Below the pieces are notes generated by a model that had not been told where the DNA came from, ran no database searches, and worked only from the letters and a program-made list of their open reading frames with translations. Shown piece by piece: positions 33,472 to 43,189 of a stretch of 64,000 nucleotides of DNA (positions are counted from its first letter, which is position 1; every line of letters begins with the position of its first letter). Origin of the DNA: Parachlamydia sp. AcF125 (GTDB lineage Bacteria; Chlamydiota; Chlamydiia; Chlamydiales; Parachlamydiaceae); assembly GCF_018342475.1 (NCBI RefSeq), contig NZ_JAEMUD010000001.1, positions 930,001-994,000 on the forward strand, read 5' to 3'. The position numbers and the translations under genes are program-made.

Positions 33472-34950
33472 ATGATGAACAGTTGCAGGAAGTCGGACAA
33501 ATCCGTAGTACCTGAGAAGCCCTCGAACAAACCTGACAAAGTGGGAAAGGAGAGGATGGAGGGAAGGGATTTGCCCAAGGAGAATAGGCGGCCGCAAAAC
33601 ATGCTCCGGACACAGTGCCGGGAAGGTGTGCTCAATGAGCTGTTGCTTATACATCGAAAAGCGAAAGCGGAGAGAAGATTAAAATTCACGACCCTGATGC
33701 ACCATATATACAACATCAATATGCTGAGGATGTCATATCTTGAGATAAAGAGAGATGCAGCCCCGGGTGTCGACAAGGAAACATGGGAAAGCTACGGAAG
33801 AGACCTGGAGGGAAACCTCACAATTCTCTCCAAGCAACTTAAAACTGGAGCATATAAAGCGAAAGCTGTAAGAAGAGTGTACATACCTAAAGCCGATGGA
33901 AAACAAAGGCCACTAGGGGTAACTGCGTTGGAAGACAAAATCGTCCAAAGAGCAACAGTAGCAGTACTGAACACAATCTACGAAGCAGATTTTCAGGGAT
34001 TCTCGTACGGATTTCGACCGAAGCGCAGTCAGCATCAAGCGTTGGATGCCCTATACGTTGGAATATACACGAGGAAAGTGAATTATGTGTTCGATGCAGA
34101 CATTCGAGATTTCTTTAACAAAATAAATCGAGAATGGCTAATAAAATTTATTGAACACCGTATTGCGGACAAAAGAGTAGTGCGACTCATCCAGAAATGG
34201 CTGAACGCGGGAATATTGGAAGAGGGAAAGATCATATACAATGAACAGGGGACTCCGCAGGGTTCGAGTGCTTCACCGCTACTTGCAAACGTGTTCTTGC
34301 ACTATGTATATGACATGTGGATCCAACAATGGAGGAAACAAAAAGCGTGTGGCAATGTAGTTGTTATACGTTTTGCCGATGATACCGTAGTGGGATTCCA
34401 ATACGAATCGGATGCCAGACAATTTCATGAAGAATTAAAGGAGAGATTCCTAAAATTTGGATTGGAGCTACATCCTGAGAAAACGCGACTCATTGAATTC
34501 GGGCGATTTGCATCAGAAAACAGAAAGACGCGAGGAGAGGGAAAACCAGATACATTCACATTTCTTGGATTTACACATATTTGTGGAAGAACCAGAAAGG
34601 ATGGAAAATTCACAATCTGGAGGCATACAATAAAGAAGAAAATGCAGAAGAAGTTAAAAGAGGTCAAAGATGAACTCAAGAAACGCATGCATGACCCTAT
34701 CCAAGAAGTTGGTCAATGGCTTAAAGCAGTGATAACAGGGCACTATAGATACTATGGAGTACCTGGAAACTATAAAGCAATGCAAGATTTCAGACATTTA
34801 ATAGGACAGAAATGGAAACACTCTCTCAAAAGGAGAAGCCAGAAAGCAAATATTACATGGGAGAAATTAGGAAAACTGATTGACCAATGGCTACCACAGC
34901 CGAAAATATGGCATAAATATCCGAGTGAGCGAATCGGTGTTATTATCTAA
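33472..34950 (+). CDS. ltrA: Group II intron reverse transcriptase/maturase
   Basis: A 492-residue intron-encoded protein that helps splice the intron and copies it into new DNA sites. The RT domain includes GVDKETWESYGRDLE, VRRVYIPKADGKQRPLGV, YGFRPKRSQHQALDAL, DADIRDFFNKINREWL, GTPQGSSASPLLANVFL and the active site RFADDTVV (F301-D304). The maturase/X domain follows (about 395-490: GQWLKAVITGHYRYYGVPGN, WLPQPKIWHKYP). There is no HNH endonuclease domain, so it would rely on nicks or replication forks for insertion (family knowledge). The frame is complete, and it could be active. Confidence 0.95.
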   Translation: MMNSCRKSDKSVVPEKPSNKPDKVGKERMEGRDLPKENRRPQNMLRTQCREGVLNELLLIHRKAKAERRLKFTTLMHHIYNINMLRMSYLEIKRDAAPGVDKETWESYGRDLEGNLTILSKQLKTGAYKAKAVRRVYIPKADGKQRPLGVTALEDKIVQRATVAVLNTIYEADFQGFSYGFRPKRSQHQALDALYVGIYTRKVNYVFDADIRDFFNKINREWLIKFIEHRIADKRVVRLIQKWLNAGILEEGKIIYNEQGTPQGSSASPLLANVFLHYVYDMWIQQWRKQKACGNVVVIRFADDTVVGFQYESDARQFHEELKERFLKFGLELHPEKTRLIEFGRFASENRKTRGEGKPDTFTFLGFTHICGRTRKDGKFTIWRHTIKKKMQKKLKEVKDELKKRMHDPIQEVGQWLKAVITGHYRYYGVPGNYKAMQDFRHLIGQKWKHSLKRRSQKANITWEKLGKLIDQWLPQPKIWHKYPSERIGVII

Positions 34951-34955
34951 GGGAA

Positions 34956-34989
34956 GAGCCGTATGCGGTAATTCCGCACGTACGGATCT
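34956..34989 (+). ncRNA. Group II intron domain V
   Basis: GAGCCGTATGCG pairs with CGCACGTACGGATC around a GTAATTC loop, the classic 34-base domain V hairpin carrying the catalytic triad and bulge. It lies six bases after the maturase stop. This confirms the element as a group II intron rather than a free reverse transcriptase. Confidence 0.88.
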
Positions 34990-35022
34990 GTACGGGGGGT
35001 GTTGAGTAATCGACATTCCTAC

Positions 35023-35416
35023 CGTAACCTTTAAAGGTTGCAGTGGATAAGAAGCGACAGCAAATCATTTGCACCGCATTTTCTGAGGGCCGACGGTATG
35101 ATTTTCGATTGTTCAAAGAGTCAAAAATTCGCATTCATCCCTCGGTAAGCGTATTGATTGATAGCGGATATCAAGGCCTGTAGAGGTTACATACTAAGAC
35201 GCAAATGTCAAAAAAAGGAGAAAAACGCATCTGCTCACAAAGGAGGACAAGCAAAATAACCGCTAACTTTCCAATGAACGTGCGCTTAATGGAAATGTTA
35301 TCGGCAGCCTGAAGCGGTTCAAGATCATCTCCATTCGGTATAGGAATAGGCGGAAGAGGCCCTTTCTTCGTTTTAATTTATTTGCAAGGATTTATAATTT
35401 AGAACTCGCCCAGTGA
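35023..35416 (+). pseudogene. IS5-family transposase, 3' exon of the intron-split copy
   Basis: Plus-strand frame VAVDKKRQQIICTAFSEG, DFRLFKESKIRIHPSVSVL, DSGYQGL then a TAG and several shifts through the LNENV(I)GSLKRF region to the end near FNLIAGI-like sequence. The terminal GAATTTCGAAAGAGGTC is the same as the element end at 19664. Dead even without the intron. Confidence 0.8.
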
Positions 35417-36014
35417 ATTTCGAAAGAGGTCCATGGTAGTGGCAGGAAGGCTTCATCTAAGCGCCAAAGAGTCTCCTGAAATGAAATCCCTGCATGAGGT
35501 GGAAAAGGGCCTTAAAGCTTTTGAACGTTTGAAAGACCCGTTGACAATATCTCTTAATTTTGAGGATAGGGGATTATCTTTTCTCTTTTTTGTCTTTAAA
35601 TCACAGAATTACAAAAACTTAACTTTCACTTCATAGAGAGTGAGAAAGGCTGTTTTATTATACAGTTCAGACTTGATAAGATATTGGCCCCTTTAACGTA
35701 GTGGTCCTTTGGTAGGCGAGAAATGCCAACAGGTTCTTCCATTTTTATTGTATAAAGCTTTTCTTCTATTGCTTTCTCGGCAATTAAAATTGAGATGGTA
35801 TTTTTTAAATCGAGCTATTCTTACGTCAATTTTGAAGAGGAGAAAAAACGCAGGCAAGATACCTGTAACCAAGATAAAGAGCAAAAAAGGAAAGCAAAAG
35901 CATGGCTGCCTGCTGATTTACCCCATAAAACTGACAAAATTTGTTGAGATTAACCCTGTAAAATTGACAAAAAACGCCTAAAATTAGGGGATAAACTAGA
36001 AAAAGGTATTACTA
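35417..36014. other. Intergenic, no supported gene
   Basis: Short frames (35433-35636, 35709-35981) have no recognisable features. The last 80 bases contain two related segments, CATAAAACTGACAAAAT and TGTAAAATTGACAAAAA, just before the ATPase start; the second could serve as a -35-like element. An AAAGG site precedes the ATG at 36015. Confidence 0.4.
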
Positions 36015-37340
36015 ATGAAACGCGATATAGAAAGGCATTTTATTGCATGGAAAACGTCCCCGATCAGAGCACCGCTTCTTTTGTGGGGAGCAAGACAGGT
36101 TGGCAAGAGCTGGATTGTCGAGAAATTTAGTAGGGAACAGTTTGAAAATTTGGTTGTGGTTAATTTTGAGCAGAGACCCGAAGCAATTGCTTGCTTCGGC
36201 ACGCTTTTGCCTGAAAAAATAGTGGCTGACCTTGAACTTTTTACCAATTCTATCATTCGTACGGGTAAAACCCTTCTATTTTTAGTTGAAATCCAATAGT
36301 GCCCACAGGCAATTTTGGCGCTCCGTTACTTTAAAGAGCAAATGCCCGATCTTCACGTAATAAGAGCAGGTTCTTTATTAGAGTTCGTGCTTAACGATGA
36401 AAATTTTTCTATGCCAATTGGACGTATCCAATTTCTCTATTTGAGGCCTCTATCCTTTTATGAATTCTTAAGTGCGCTAGGTAGGGAAAACCTTCGCGAT
36501 TATCTATCCACAGTATCCCTGCAGGACCTCCCTTCACAAGTGATTCATGAAGAGTTATTAAAGCTAGTGAGAGAATACGTATCCCTTGGTGGAATGCCTG
36601 CTGTCATTGCTGCTTATCTTCAAACCAAAAGTCTTTATCAAGCTCAAGGTGTTCAATCCGGCCTCTTATCTACTTATCGGCGGGATTTTGGAAAATATGC
36701 AACAAAAGCCAAGCACAAATATTTAAGCTTGCTCTTCGAAAAATCACCCAGCTTAGTTGGAACGTGGTTTAAATATGCTAAAATTGATCCGACCATACCT
36801 CCTCGAGAGATTAAAGCTGCCTTACAACAGCTTTGTTACGCAGGGCTTCTTTACCAAGTCCATCACACATCGGCTTCTGGATTGCCGCTCATCGCAACTC
36901 TGAATGAAAAGAAGTTCAAAATCCTATTTCTGGACGTAGGGCTTGTTAAGAAGGCTTGCTTTTTAGATACAGCTCTTCTTTTTAAAGAAGATATCATGCT
37001 GATTAATCAAGGGGTATTGACGGAGCAGCTTGTAGGGCAAGAGTTGCTTGCTTACTCAAACTGCAAAGAGGAAGGGCGTTTATTCTTTTGGGTGAGGGAA
37101 CAAAAAAGCAGTAGTGCAGAAGTCGATTTTGTGATTTCTATAGGCAATAAAGTTATTCCAATAGAAGTTAAGGCCGGTAGTACAGGCGGGTTAAAATCGT
37201 TGAAAATTTTCATTGAAGAAAAAAATTCCACAATTGGTGTACGCATTTCCGCTAATCCGTTATCTCTTGAGAACAAAGTGCTTTCCATTCCTTTTTATCT
37301 CATTGGAGAGCTTTCAAGACTCCTCTCAGAGTTACAATAG
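36015..37340 (+). pseudogene. AAA_14/DUF4143 ATPase broken by an amber codon
   Basis: Two frames in the same phase make one ATPase of the archaeal-like AAA_14 plus DUF4143 type. Walker A is GARQVGKS (25-32). Codon 95 is TAG (36297-36299), where the family has a sense codon after LDEIQ, and the Walker B aspartate before it is Val (LLFLVEIQ, V91). Beyond the stop the frame continues without damage: CPQAILALRYF, HVIRAGSLLEFVL, GRIQFLYLRPLSFYEFL, and the nuclease-like DUF4143 end (SSSAEVDFVISIG, VIPIEVKAGSTGGLKSL). Two hits at the catalytic site argue for inactivation. A reinitiated C-terminal product from 36315 remains possible. Confidence 0.85.
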
Positions 37341-37517
37341 ATCTCTTGCGACGTTTCTTGGATTTATCTTTCTTGCCTTTACTCTATCTTTTTTATTTAT
37401 TGATTTTTATTTTTTTAAGTAACAAATTATTGCTTGTAGGTGTTTTTTTATTTTTATTCTAGCCCTAATTCGCATACTAAATAGATATTAGCGATTATTG
37501 CTAAATACCAAATACAA

Positions 37518-37813
37518 TGAGCGAGAGTATGAGTATTAAGATAAAGATGACAGCACTTACTGATACCAGTGGCCAGGTTAGCAATATAATCCCCTCAGGA
37601 GAAATGCAAGCTATAATTGGCTACATTGAGAGCCGCAATGTTACAACTGCTTTGAAGTTTATCGCTTGTATGGAATGCTTGTCCTAAATTCTTCATACTA
37701 AAGGAACCTTTCAAGTAAGATGGGAAAGCATTTTAAGGGAAAAAATTTTTGAGTTAGCCGAAGCAGAGCCTGCCGAAGTACGCCAAGCTATTAAAGCTAG
37801 CTCAATCAAATAG
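37518..37813 (+). pseudogene. Small block-A gene, stopped by TAA
   Basis: The ATG frame MSESMSIKIKMTAL...GQVSNII continues to FIACMECLS, then TAA at 37684. The same frame goes on cleanly (LHTKGTFQVRWESILREK, PAEVRQAIKAS) to a TAG at 37811. The copy at 58303 has a sense codon at this place but shifts later. The ancestor was about 98 residues, of unknown function. Confidence 0.7.
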
Positions 37814-37853
37814 GAAGAGAAATTATCTCCTACTATCAAAAAAAATAAAGTAC

Positions 37854-38177
37854 TTGACAAATGGCATATCCCTACTGCCTCATCCAGTAGGTCACCACCT
37901 TTTTGAAACTTATGGAAATAATAGAAATTTAGATGGCACGTATCTTTTAGGGGGGGCTACAGCCTCTTTTACGAGAAGTCTATCCTCTATTTTTGGCCTT
38001 ACTTCTACTACAGAGGTGCAAGGCGCAGGTGCTGCGAATATGTTTGTAGAGGAAGCCTCATGCTTTTGCCAGCAGCCAACTCTGTTGTTCAAGCGTTTGG
38101 GGAGGAGCCTTAAGTTTTTAAAGGGATCGCTTATAAAAAGAGGAAAGTTTACAGCTTGGACGAGCGAGCTAGAATGA
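37854..38177 (+). CDS. Hypothetical protein within block A
   Basis: A 107-codon frame without recognisable domains (LFETYGNNRNLDGTYLLGGA, FGLTSTTEVQGAGAANM). The corresponding stretch of copy 2 (58620-58930) is broken by indels. No clear ribosome-binding site is seen and a G7 run lies inside, so it may be noncoding or a decayed frame. Confidence 0.35.
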   Translation: MTNGISLLPHPVGHHLFETYGNNRNLDGTYLLGGATASFTRSLSSIFGLTSTTEVQGAGAANMFVEEASCFCQQPTLLFKRLGRSLKFLKGSLIKRGKFTAWTSELE

Positions 38178-38256
38178 AAGATAGCTTTATCGTCCTACCA
38201 AAAAAATTAACAATTTTTAAGGTTTTAAAGAGAGCTACAGAAGAAAAGGGGAGGAA

Positions 38257-38622
38257 ATGATGAATTATATCTTAGGATGTTTCAAGCCTTATCAAGAATA
38301 TAGGGGTTTAGAGAAAAAGGGGAATGATAGGGGAGTAGAAGAGTTGCAGCAATGGATTGAAGCCCATCCGGTAAATGATTCCATTCAAAGGCTATCTACC
38401 GCTAAAACTGTTAATAAGTACGTGAAAGAACTTTTGGATAGCTTAAAGAGTGTTCCCGTGACGTCTTCAAATATCGAGACATTAAAAAAGCATTTGGTTT
38501 TGATTGCCCAGCAAAATGACGGGGTTCGGCGCAGGTTAGTTAAAGGCATTTCTTGCCTTAAGGCGGAGGAATCTCTCCGCTCTGAGTTGAGAATTAAGCT
38601 GATTCTCACTTGTGCGCATTAG
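38257..38622 (+). CDS. Conserved hypothetical protein of block A
   Basis: A 121-residue protein with GAGGAAATG start context. It is predicted helical: LQQWIEAHPVNDSIQRLS, VNKYVKELLDSL, IETLKKHLVLIAQQNDG, GISCLKAEESLRSELRIKL. No family is recognised. Copy 2 lost eight bases near codon 27 and can only be translated from an internal ATG (59091). Conservation of the reading frame in the rest suggests it was a real gene. Confidence 0.65.
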   Translation: MMNYILGCFKPYQEYRGLEKKGNDRGVEELQQWIEAHPVNDSIQRLSTAKTVNKYVKELLDSLKSVPVTSSNIETLKKHLVLIAQQNDGVRRRLVKGISCLKAEESLRSELRIKLILTCAH

Positions 38623-38739
38623 CCTAGTTAAAAAATAAGCAACTATGTTTAATCCTCCCTTGGATTGCACAACTCCCGCTCCGCTCTTTCCGGCTCAATT
38701 TTTACTCTGCGACTAGGCTTCCACCCCTTTTTTGACAGC

Positions 38740-39500
38740 TGCTCTTTCCATTTTTCAAGCCTCTTACTGGCAAACAAACGCGCTTCCAATATAACAGCGG
38801 GTGATTTATCAACAATCCCTCTACCCATGAGGGAGCCATTTTTCTAGCCGTAAATGTCAAATTTATACGGGTGGCTATCTTAGGATATAAAGCCCGATTT
38901 TTGCGGCCATCTTTCTCTACTTTTTAAAAAACATAAGGTTTTCCTCCAGCGATTTTTGACATTTCAACCGCCCTTTTGCTGAGCCTAAGGAGGAGTGACA
39001 AACGAAAGAAATGAAGAATTATCTGCAAGTGGCATTTTACTCATCTCACGGATAGAGTGGGAGAGGTTTGTGCAAAAGGAGCAGGGCTATTTGCACGAAC
39101 TCTTCTCATTCCTAAGGAGAAATGAGCGAAAGTTTCTCAATACTTCAAACAATAGGCTTTAAAAAATTAATTAATATATGCTAATGGTTTGAAGAATTCA
39201 TATAAACGAGATTTCAGGAGATCCTCCTACAACGTTCTAGCAAAGCCCATAATTTTGTCGATAGCAACTATGATGCGTTCCTTCATAACTGCGAAAAAGG
39301 AAATTCAAAGACAAAGGGAGAACATAACGTTTGCCTGATTGCCGCAGCTGCTTTTACTCATACTTATCGGGATAATAAATCGGCAACCATGATGAGCCAT
39401 TAACTCAATATGCCCTATTACTCCGGCGCGCTCCCTGCCTCCATCTTGAGACATTCAGGAATCCCTGATGTGGGGAACGCTCTTCAGGCTCGATAGGTTC
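38740..39500 (+). repeat. Duplicated block B, copy 1 (upstream region plus dead MQCS gene)
   Basis: Aligns with 50540-51300: about 470 bases of noncoding sequence, then the first 270 bases of an MQCS-family gene. Shared landmarks include AACAGCGGGTGATTTATCAA, CTATCTTTCTCTACTTTTTA and GAGATTTCAGGAGATCC. The upstream part is as similar as the coding part. Confidence 0.88.
39227..39500 (+). pseudogene. Dead MQCS-family gene fragment
   Basis: Following the conserved AGGAGATCC leader, the ATG of the 51025 gene is lost (CTCCTACAACGTTCTAGC instead of CTATGCAATGTTCTAGC). The rest reads SKAHNFVDSNYDAFLHNCEKG-like sequence with GEHNVCLIAAAAFTH, then a TAA where the intact copy has TATCACC, and ends near LPASILRHSGIPDVG. 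Only the first quarter remains. Confidence 0.82.
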
Positions 39501-39624
39501 CTTTTTCGTTAATCCAAGGAGAATAAAAACACCTAGGGTAAAACAAGGATAGCATTTTTATTCAGCGGGAAAAGATGGATTCAATCAATAAATATGTATT
39601 TTGAAAGTATAAGGAGAACCCCTG

Positions 39625-40194
39625 ATGAAAGGTGAACAAAGCCAAATGAAAAAAGCCACCGCGCAAGTGGGAGCTGAATTAAAGGAAGAAAAAATCAAAG
39701 AAGTTAAAGTCGCCCCAGAAAATGGGGTGAAGAGGGGGCTTGCTCCCAAAGACTTGATGGGGATGAACGATGCCTCGGTCGAAGGAATTTATGGGCAAGC
39801 TTATCACCTATACAATACGGGCAAGTACAAGGATGCCTCTCATCTATTTCGCTTACTCATCATGTTGAATGGAACAGAATCCAAATATTCCATGGGATTA
39901 GCGGCCAGCTATCACATGCTAAAAGCCTATGAAAGTGCTGTGCAAGTGTATGCCATTTGTGCCTTATTAGATCCTGAAAATCCGATTCCCCATTACCATT
40001 CTTCGGATTGTTATATCCAAATGGGAGATAAAGTCTCAGCCATGATCGCTTTAAAAATGGCTCTAGAGCGCGCAGGCAATAAGCCACAATATGCGCCCTT
40101 AAAAGATCGCACAACTTTGACAATTAAAAGTTTGCAAAAAGAAATTGATAAGATTTACAAACAAATTGCAGAGACAAACCAACCGATTTCATAA
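39625..40194 (+). CDS. lcrH: Type III secretion chaperone of LcrH/SycD type
   Basis: A 189-residue tetratricopeptide protein. GIYGQAYHLYNTGKYKDASH, LFRLLIMLNGTESKYSMGLA, MLKAYESAVQVYAICALLDP and IPHYHSSDCYIQMGDKVSAM are the three TPR units typical of class II translocator chaperones. The N-terminal 55 residues are charged and extra. A strong AAGGAG precedes the ATG, and the translocator gene follows after 50 bases with its own AGGAG, so the two form an operon. It should keep CopB soluble in the bacterial cytosol before export. Confidence 0.93.
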   Translation: MKGEQSQMKKATAQVGAELKEEKIKEVKVAPENGVKRGLAPKDLMGMNDASVEGIYGQAYHLYNTGKYKDASHLFRLLIMLNGTESKYSMGLAASYHMLKAYESAVQVYAICALLDPENPIPHYHSSDCYIQMGDKVSAMIALKMALERAGNKPQYAPLKDRTTLTIKSLQKEIDKIYKQIAETNQPIS

Positions 40195-40244
40195 GCCCGA
40201 TCATTTTTTTAAGGCCTCATACTGCAACACTTTAGGAGAATCGC

Positions 40245-42794
40245 ATGGATGATATTAATATTTCGTCACAGGGACAACAAACCAATTGGAACGTAGCTAC
40301 AAATGAAGCGGAAGACGCAAAAGCTACAGCAGATGTCGCGAAAGGCGCTGCTACTCAAGATTCACTCAATCAAGCAGAAGGGACACAAGGCGCGCCTAAA
40401 AATTATCAGCAGCTCCCTAATGCCCCTGCGTTAGAAACTCCCTCTGAAAATGGGGTTCCCTTTAAGCCAATGAACATGAACGAAGCTTCCCAAATGTTCA
40501 ACACCTCTCAGACTCCCGAGCAATTGTTGAATAGTTTGGTAGAAGGAGGTCTCGCAGAAGCATTCCTCAACGGGGATTTTTCCGATTCGGATGTAGCAAA
40601 AGCCTTTACCCAGTATGCTAATCCAGCAAGATCTAAGTCATCCGTCAATCCGCAAGTTAAGACTAAGCTCGATGAAGTTGTGAACCAGGCTAAGCAACAA
40701 GTTGAGCAATTAACTAAACAAACTCCTAATCAATCTACAGCCCAATCTCAGGCAGCCCAACAACTTCAAGATACAGCTAACCAAACCTACGAGAATGCTT
40801 TCAAAGCTGCAGTGAAGCAAGCCGTGGCTCAAATGGGGTTGCCTGAAGAGGAGGCTCAACAACTTACTGCAAAAACATTGTTCGCGCATGCACATCCCGA
40901 AGCTGCCACGCAACCTGCCGATGAATTAGCGAGCCAGCTTGAAAAGCAAGTGAGTGAACAAGTTAAGCAAGAGTTGGGCTTATCTGACGATTGGCAATTT
41001 TCTGCCGACAGCTCTTCCTTCGATGCGCAGCTGGCAAGTGATTATAATGCGGCTTATGATGCCGTTATTTCAGGAGACTTTTCCAAAATCCAATCCTCTC
41101 CCGATTTAGTCAAGACCCTCCAAAATATGACTCCTCAGCAGCTTGCTCTGCTTAAGAACGCTCACTATAACCCTGGTGGTAGCGTCGCAGGTAATCTACG
41201 CGATGTCAATGCACAGTTAGAAAGCATGATTTTAGGGAACTTAATTAACGAGTATGGATTTCCAGCCGGGTGGAAGCCTGCAGTAGACAACTCGAGTCAA
41301 AATGCGATCATCAAAGGCGCTTACCGCGCAGCCTTTGCCCAGCAAGTGAGCAATTACTCTAAAAATCAAAATCCGCCTCTTACCCAAGACCAGATCGACC
41401 AGATTATGGAAGATTTTGATAACCCCGAGGTGGCTTCTCCTGAGATGAAAGCTTTAATCAGCAAGCTAAAACAGGCTGCAATTAGCTCAATTAGCGACCA
41501 GTATGGATTATCTTCTGACTGGGCAGCTCCTGTGGGGGCCACTCAAAATGCCATGCTGGATGCCTTTTCAGCCAAAGTGGGAATAAATGCCATCAACACG
41601 GCCCATGAAATGGTCTCCAATGTGAAAACCCTAGCTCTAGATTTGCCGAATGTTCCCATGAGAGCTGAGGTTTTGGATTTCATGAAAGCTATCAGCGATG
41701 CTCTAACACAGCTCCAGCAGCAGATTTACCTGATCCAAAACCTGGATGCCATTAAATCCAAAGATTTAGGAAAAGCTGAGCTGGATATCCAGCTGAACAA
41801 GCTCGAAAAGCAAAAAGAGGAAATGAAGAAACAAAGAGAATCGGCTAAACCTGGGCTTGGGTTTTTGAATGTGCTTATGAAAATCTTTGCCCCTATCATG
41901 GCAATCGTATCGGTAATCATTGCGGTTTTTACGATGGGAGCTGGTGGTATGCTTGGTTTAGCTATAGCAGCCGCTGCTCTCGCTTACACAGTGGCAGACC
42001 AAGTCCTCACTTCCAGTGGAAAACCAGGAGTGATGTCTTATGTAATGAAAGCTTTGACAGAGTTGATTAAGGCCATTATCCCTGGGCCCAGTGCTTTACG
42101 AACGGCATTGGATATGATTATTAAAGCTGTGGTGATTATTGCCTTAGCGGCTTTAATGATGACCGCTAACCCGATGGTGGGAATGACGATAGGAATACAA
42201 GCCATTGGGCAAGCCACCATGGAAAGCAACATCATCCAAAATCTAGTAAAATTCATGGGTGGAGATGAGATGGCGCAGCAAATTGCGGCGATGGTATTAG
42301 TCACCGTGGCAACCGTGGTGGCCTCGATAGCCTTTATGATCTTTACTTTCTTTATCCAGGCCGAATTGATCCCCCAGCAAATCGCCGAAACAGTCGCGAA
42401 TGTGGCAAGAACTCTTATTCAACAGCTGACCAAAATGGCCCAACTAGCAGAAAGAGTGGCGAATATGATCCTTAAGTTTGCAAACTCGAAACTAATGGAT
42501 ATTGCCCAGATCGCTGTTCAGCTTTTGTCAAATGGCTTAGATGCTGCTTATAGTGGGGTTCAAATTCGCTCCCAGCTAAAACAAGCCGCCCTTGCCTTAG
42601 AGAAAGCTGACCTTGAGGCAGACATACAGGTGATGAATGCCATGATTAAGTTGCTCCGTAAAATCATTGATAGCCTGACTTCCGGGATGCCTATCCAATC
42701 AGAAGCCATCTCTGAAATTGCCACATTTAAAACACACCTTTGGAGCAGCCAAAGCCAAATTACAACCAATATAGCCAATTCAGGAGCTGCTTAA
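40245..42794 (+). CDS. copB: Type III secretion translocator of CopB type
   Basis: An 849-residue protein expected to insert into the host-derived membrane as part of the type III pore. The N-terminal 330 residues are hydrophilic and Gln/Ala rich with coiled-coil tendency. Two internally similar units follow (EYGFPAGWKPAVDNSSQNA and QYGLSSDWAAPVGATQNA). The C-terminal half has hydrophobic segments at about 543-590, 628-650 and 683-705, then amphipathic helices, as in chlamydial CopB. It is larger than the typical chlamydial protein because of the N-terminal part. Two decayed partial copies exist at 11475 and 28417. The usual second translocator (CopD) gene is not next to it here. Confidence 0.9.
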   Translation: MDDINISSQGQQTNWNVATNEAEDAKATADVAKGAATQDSLNQAEGTQGAPKNYQQLPNAPALETPSENGVPFKPMNMNEASQMFNTSQTPEQLLNSLVEGGLAEAFLNGDFSDSDVAKAFTQYANPARSKSSVNPQVKTKLDEVVNQAKQQVEQLTKQTPNQSTAQSQAAQQLQDTANQTYENAFKAAVKQAVAQMGLPEEEAQQLTAKTLFAHAHPEAATQPADELASQLEKQVSEQVKQELGLSDDWQFSADSSSFDAQLASDYNAAYDAVISGDFSKIQSSPDLVKTLQNMTPQQLALLKNAHYNPGGSVAGNLRDVNAQLESMILGNLINEYGFPAGWKPAVDNSSQNAIIKGAYRAAFAQQVSNYSKNQNPPLTQDQIDQIMEDFDNPEVASPEMKALISKLKQAAISSISDQYGLSSDWAAPVGATQNAMLDAFSAKVGINAINTAHEMVSNVKTLALDLPNVPMRAEVLDFMKAISDALTQLQQQIYLIQNLDAIKSKDLGKAELDIQLNKLEKQKEEMKKQRESAKPGLGFLNVLMKIFAPIMAIVSVIIAVFTMGAGGMLGLAIAAAALAYTVADQVLTSSGKPGVMSYVMKALTELIKAIIPGPSALRTALDMIIKAVVIIALAALMMTANPMVGMTIGIQAIGQATMESNIIQNLVKFMGGDEMAQQIAAMVLVTVATVVASIAFMIFTFFIQAELIPQQIAETVANVARTLIQQLTKMAQLAERVANMILKFANSKLMDIAQIAVQLLSNGLDAAYSGVQIRSQLKQAALALEKADLEADIQVMNAMIKLLRKIIDSLTSGMPIQSEAISEIATFKTHLWSSQSQITTNIANSGAA

Positions 42795-43189
42795 AAGCGG
42801 CTCTTCCAATTAGGAGCGGGAGGGTGAAGAAGAGGTGTAACCAAAAAAAAGGTTTTAACAGTCAGGAAAGCCAGCTTTTCCCTTAAGTCTTCGTACATGT
42901 CTTCTTCATCTGCTTTTATTTTTATTTTCAATTCCAGGCTTATCTTTTTTTGCAAATCTGATATATAAGTATCACGCTCAGAGAGACATTTTCACAGTTT
43001 ATAGATGAGCGTTTTAGAAGGCTTATTGTTAAATGGATTAAAAAGGCCTGTGAGAAAAAAAGCTTTGTTAACATGAGTTTTTCTAAGCTGATTTGGGCCT
43101 AAAAATGGGACAAGTTCATTGTAATAAAAAGCTTCTGCAAGCAATTTTTTACTGGCAGAAGCCCATAAAGACATGCTTATTTTGTAAAA
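42795..43189. other. Intergenic between convergent copB and GTPase genes
   Basis: No supported gene. A 60-codon minus frame (42992-43174) has no recognisable features. Convergent genes would need terminators here but I see no strong hairpin with a T run. Confidence 0.4.

Larger units (their letters stand above)
33110..35022 (+). mobile_element. Group II intron inserted in an IS5 transposase gene
   Basis: A structured non-coding 5' part of about 360 bases with short complementary segments (for example GCCGAT / ATCGGC at 33117-33132) is followed by the intron-encoded protein, a recognisable domain V and a domain VI-like hairpin ending ATTCCTAC. Joining the flanks near 33110 and 35023 restores the transposase order GKKKKH(T)...VAVDKKRQ. 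Exact ends are uncertain by several bases; the usual GUGYG start is not evident, so the 5' end may be altered. Confidence 0.85.
37365..38655 (+). repeat. Duplicated block A, copy 1
   Basis: About 1.25 kb matching 58150-59410 almost continuously, including AT-rich leader sequence, a small broken gene, a middle segment and a 121-codon gene. Similarity begins shortly after the ATPase stop and ends at AACTxTGTTTAA. Small indels differ between copies and break frames in one or both. Confidence 0.9.

Noticed and set aside
33373..33776. Several minus-strand frames over the start of the intron maturase
   Set aside because: They mirror the RT gene and structured intron RNA; the plus-strand protein is unambiguous.
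42992..43174. 60-codon minus-strand frame between copB and the GTPase gene
   Set aside because: Too short and without recognisable features or signals.
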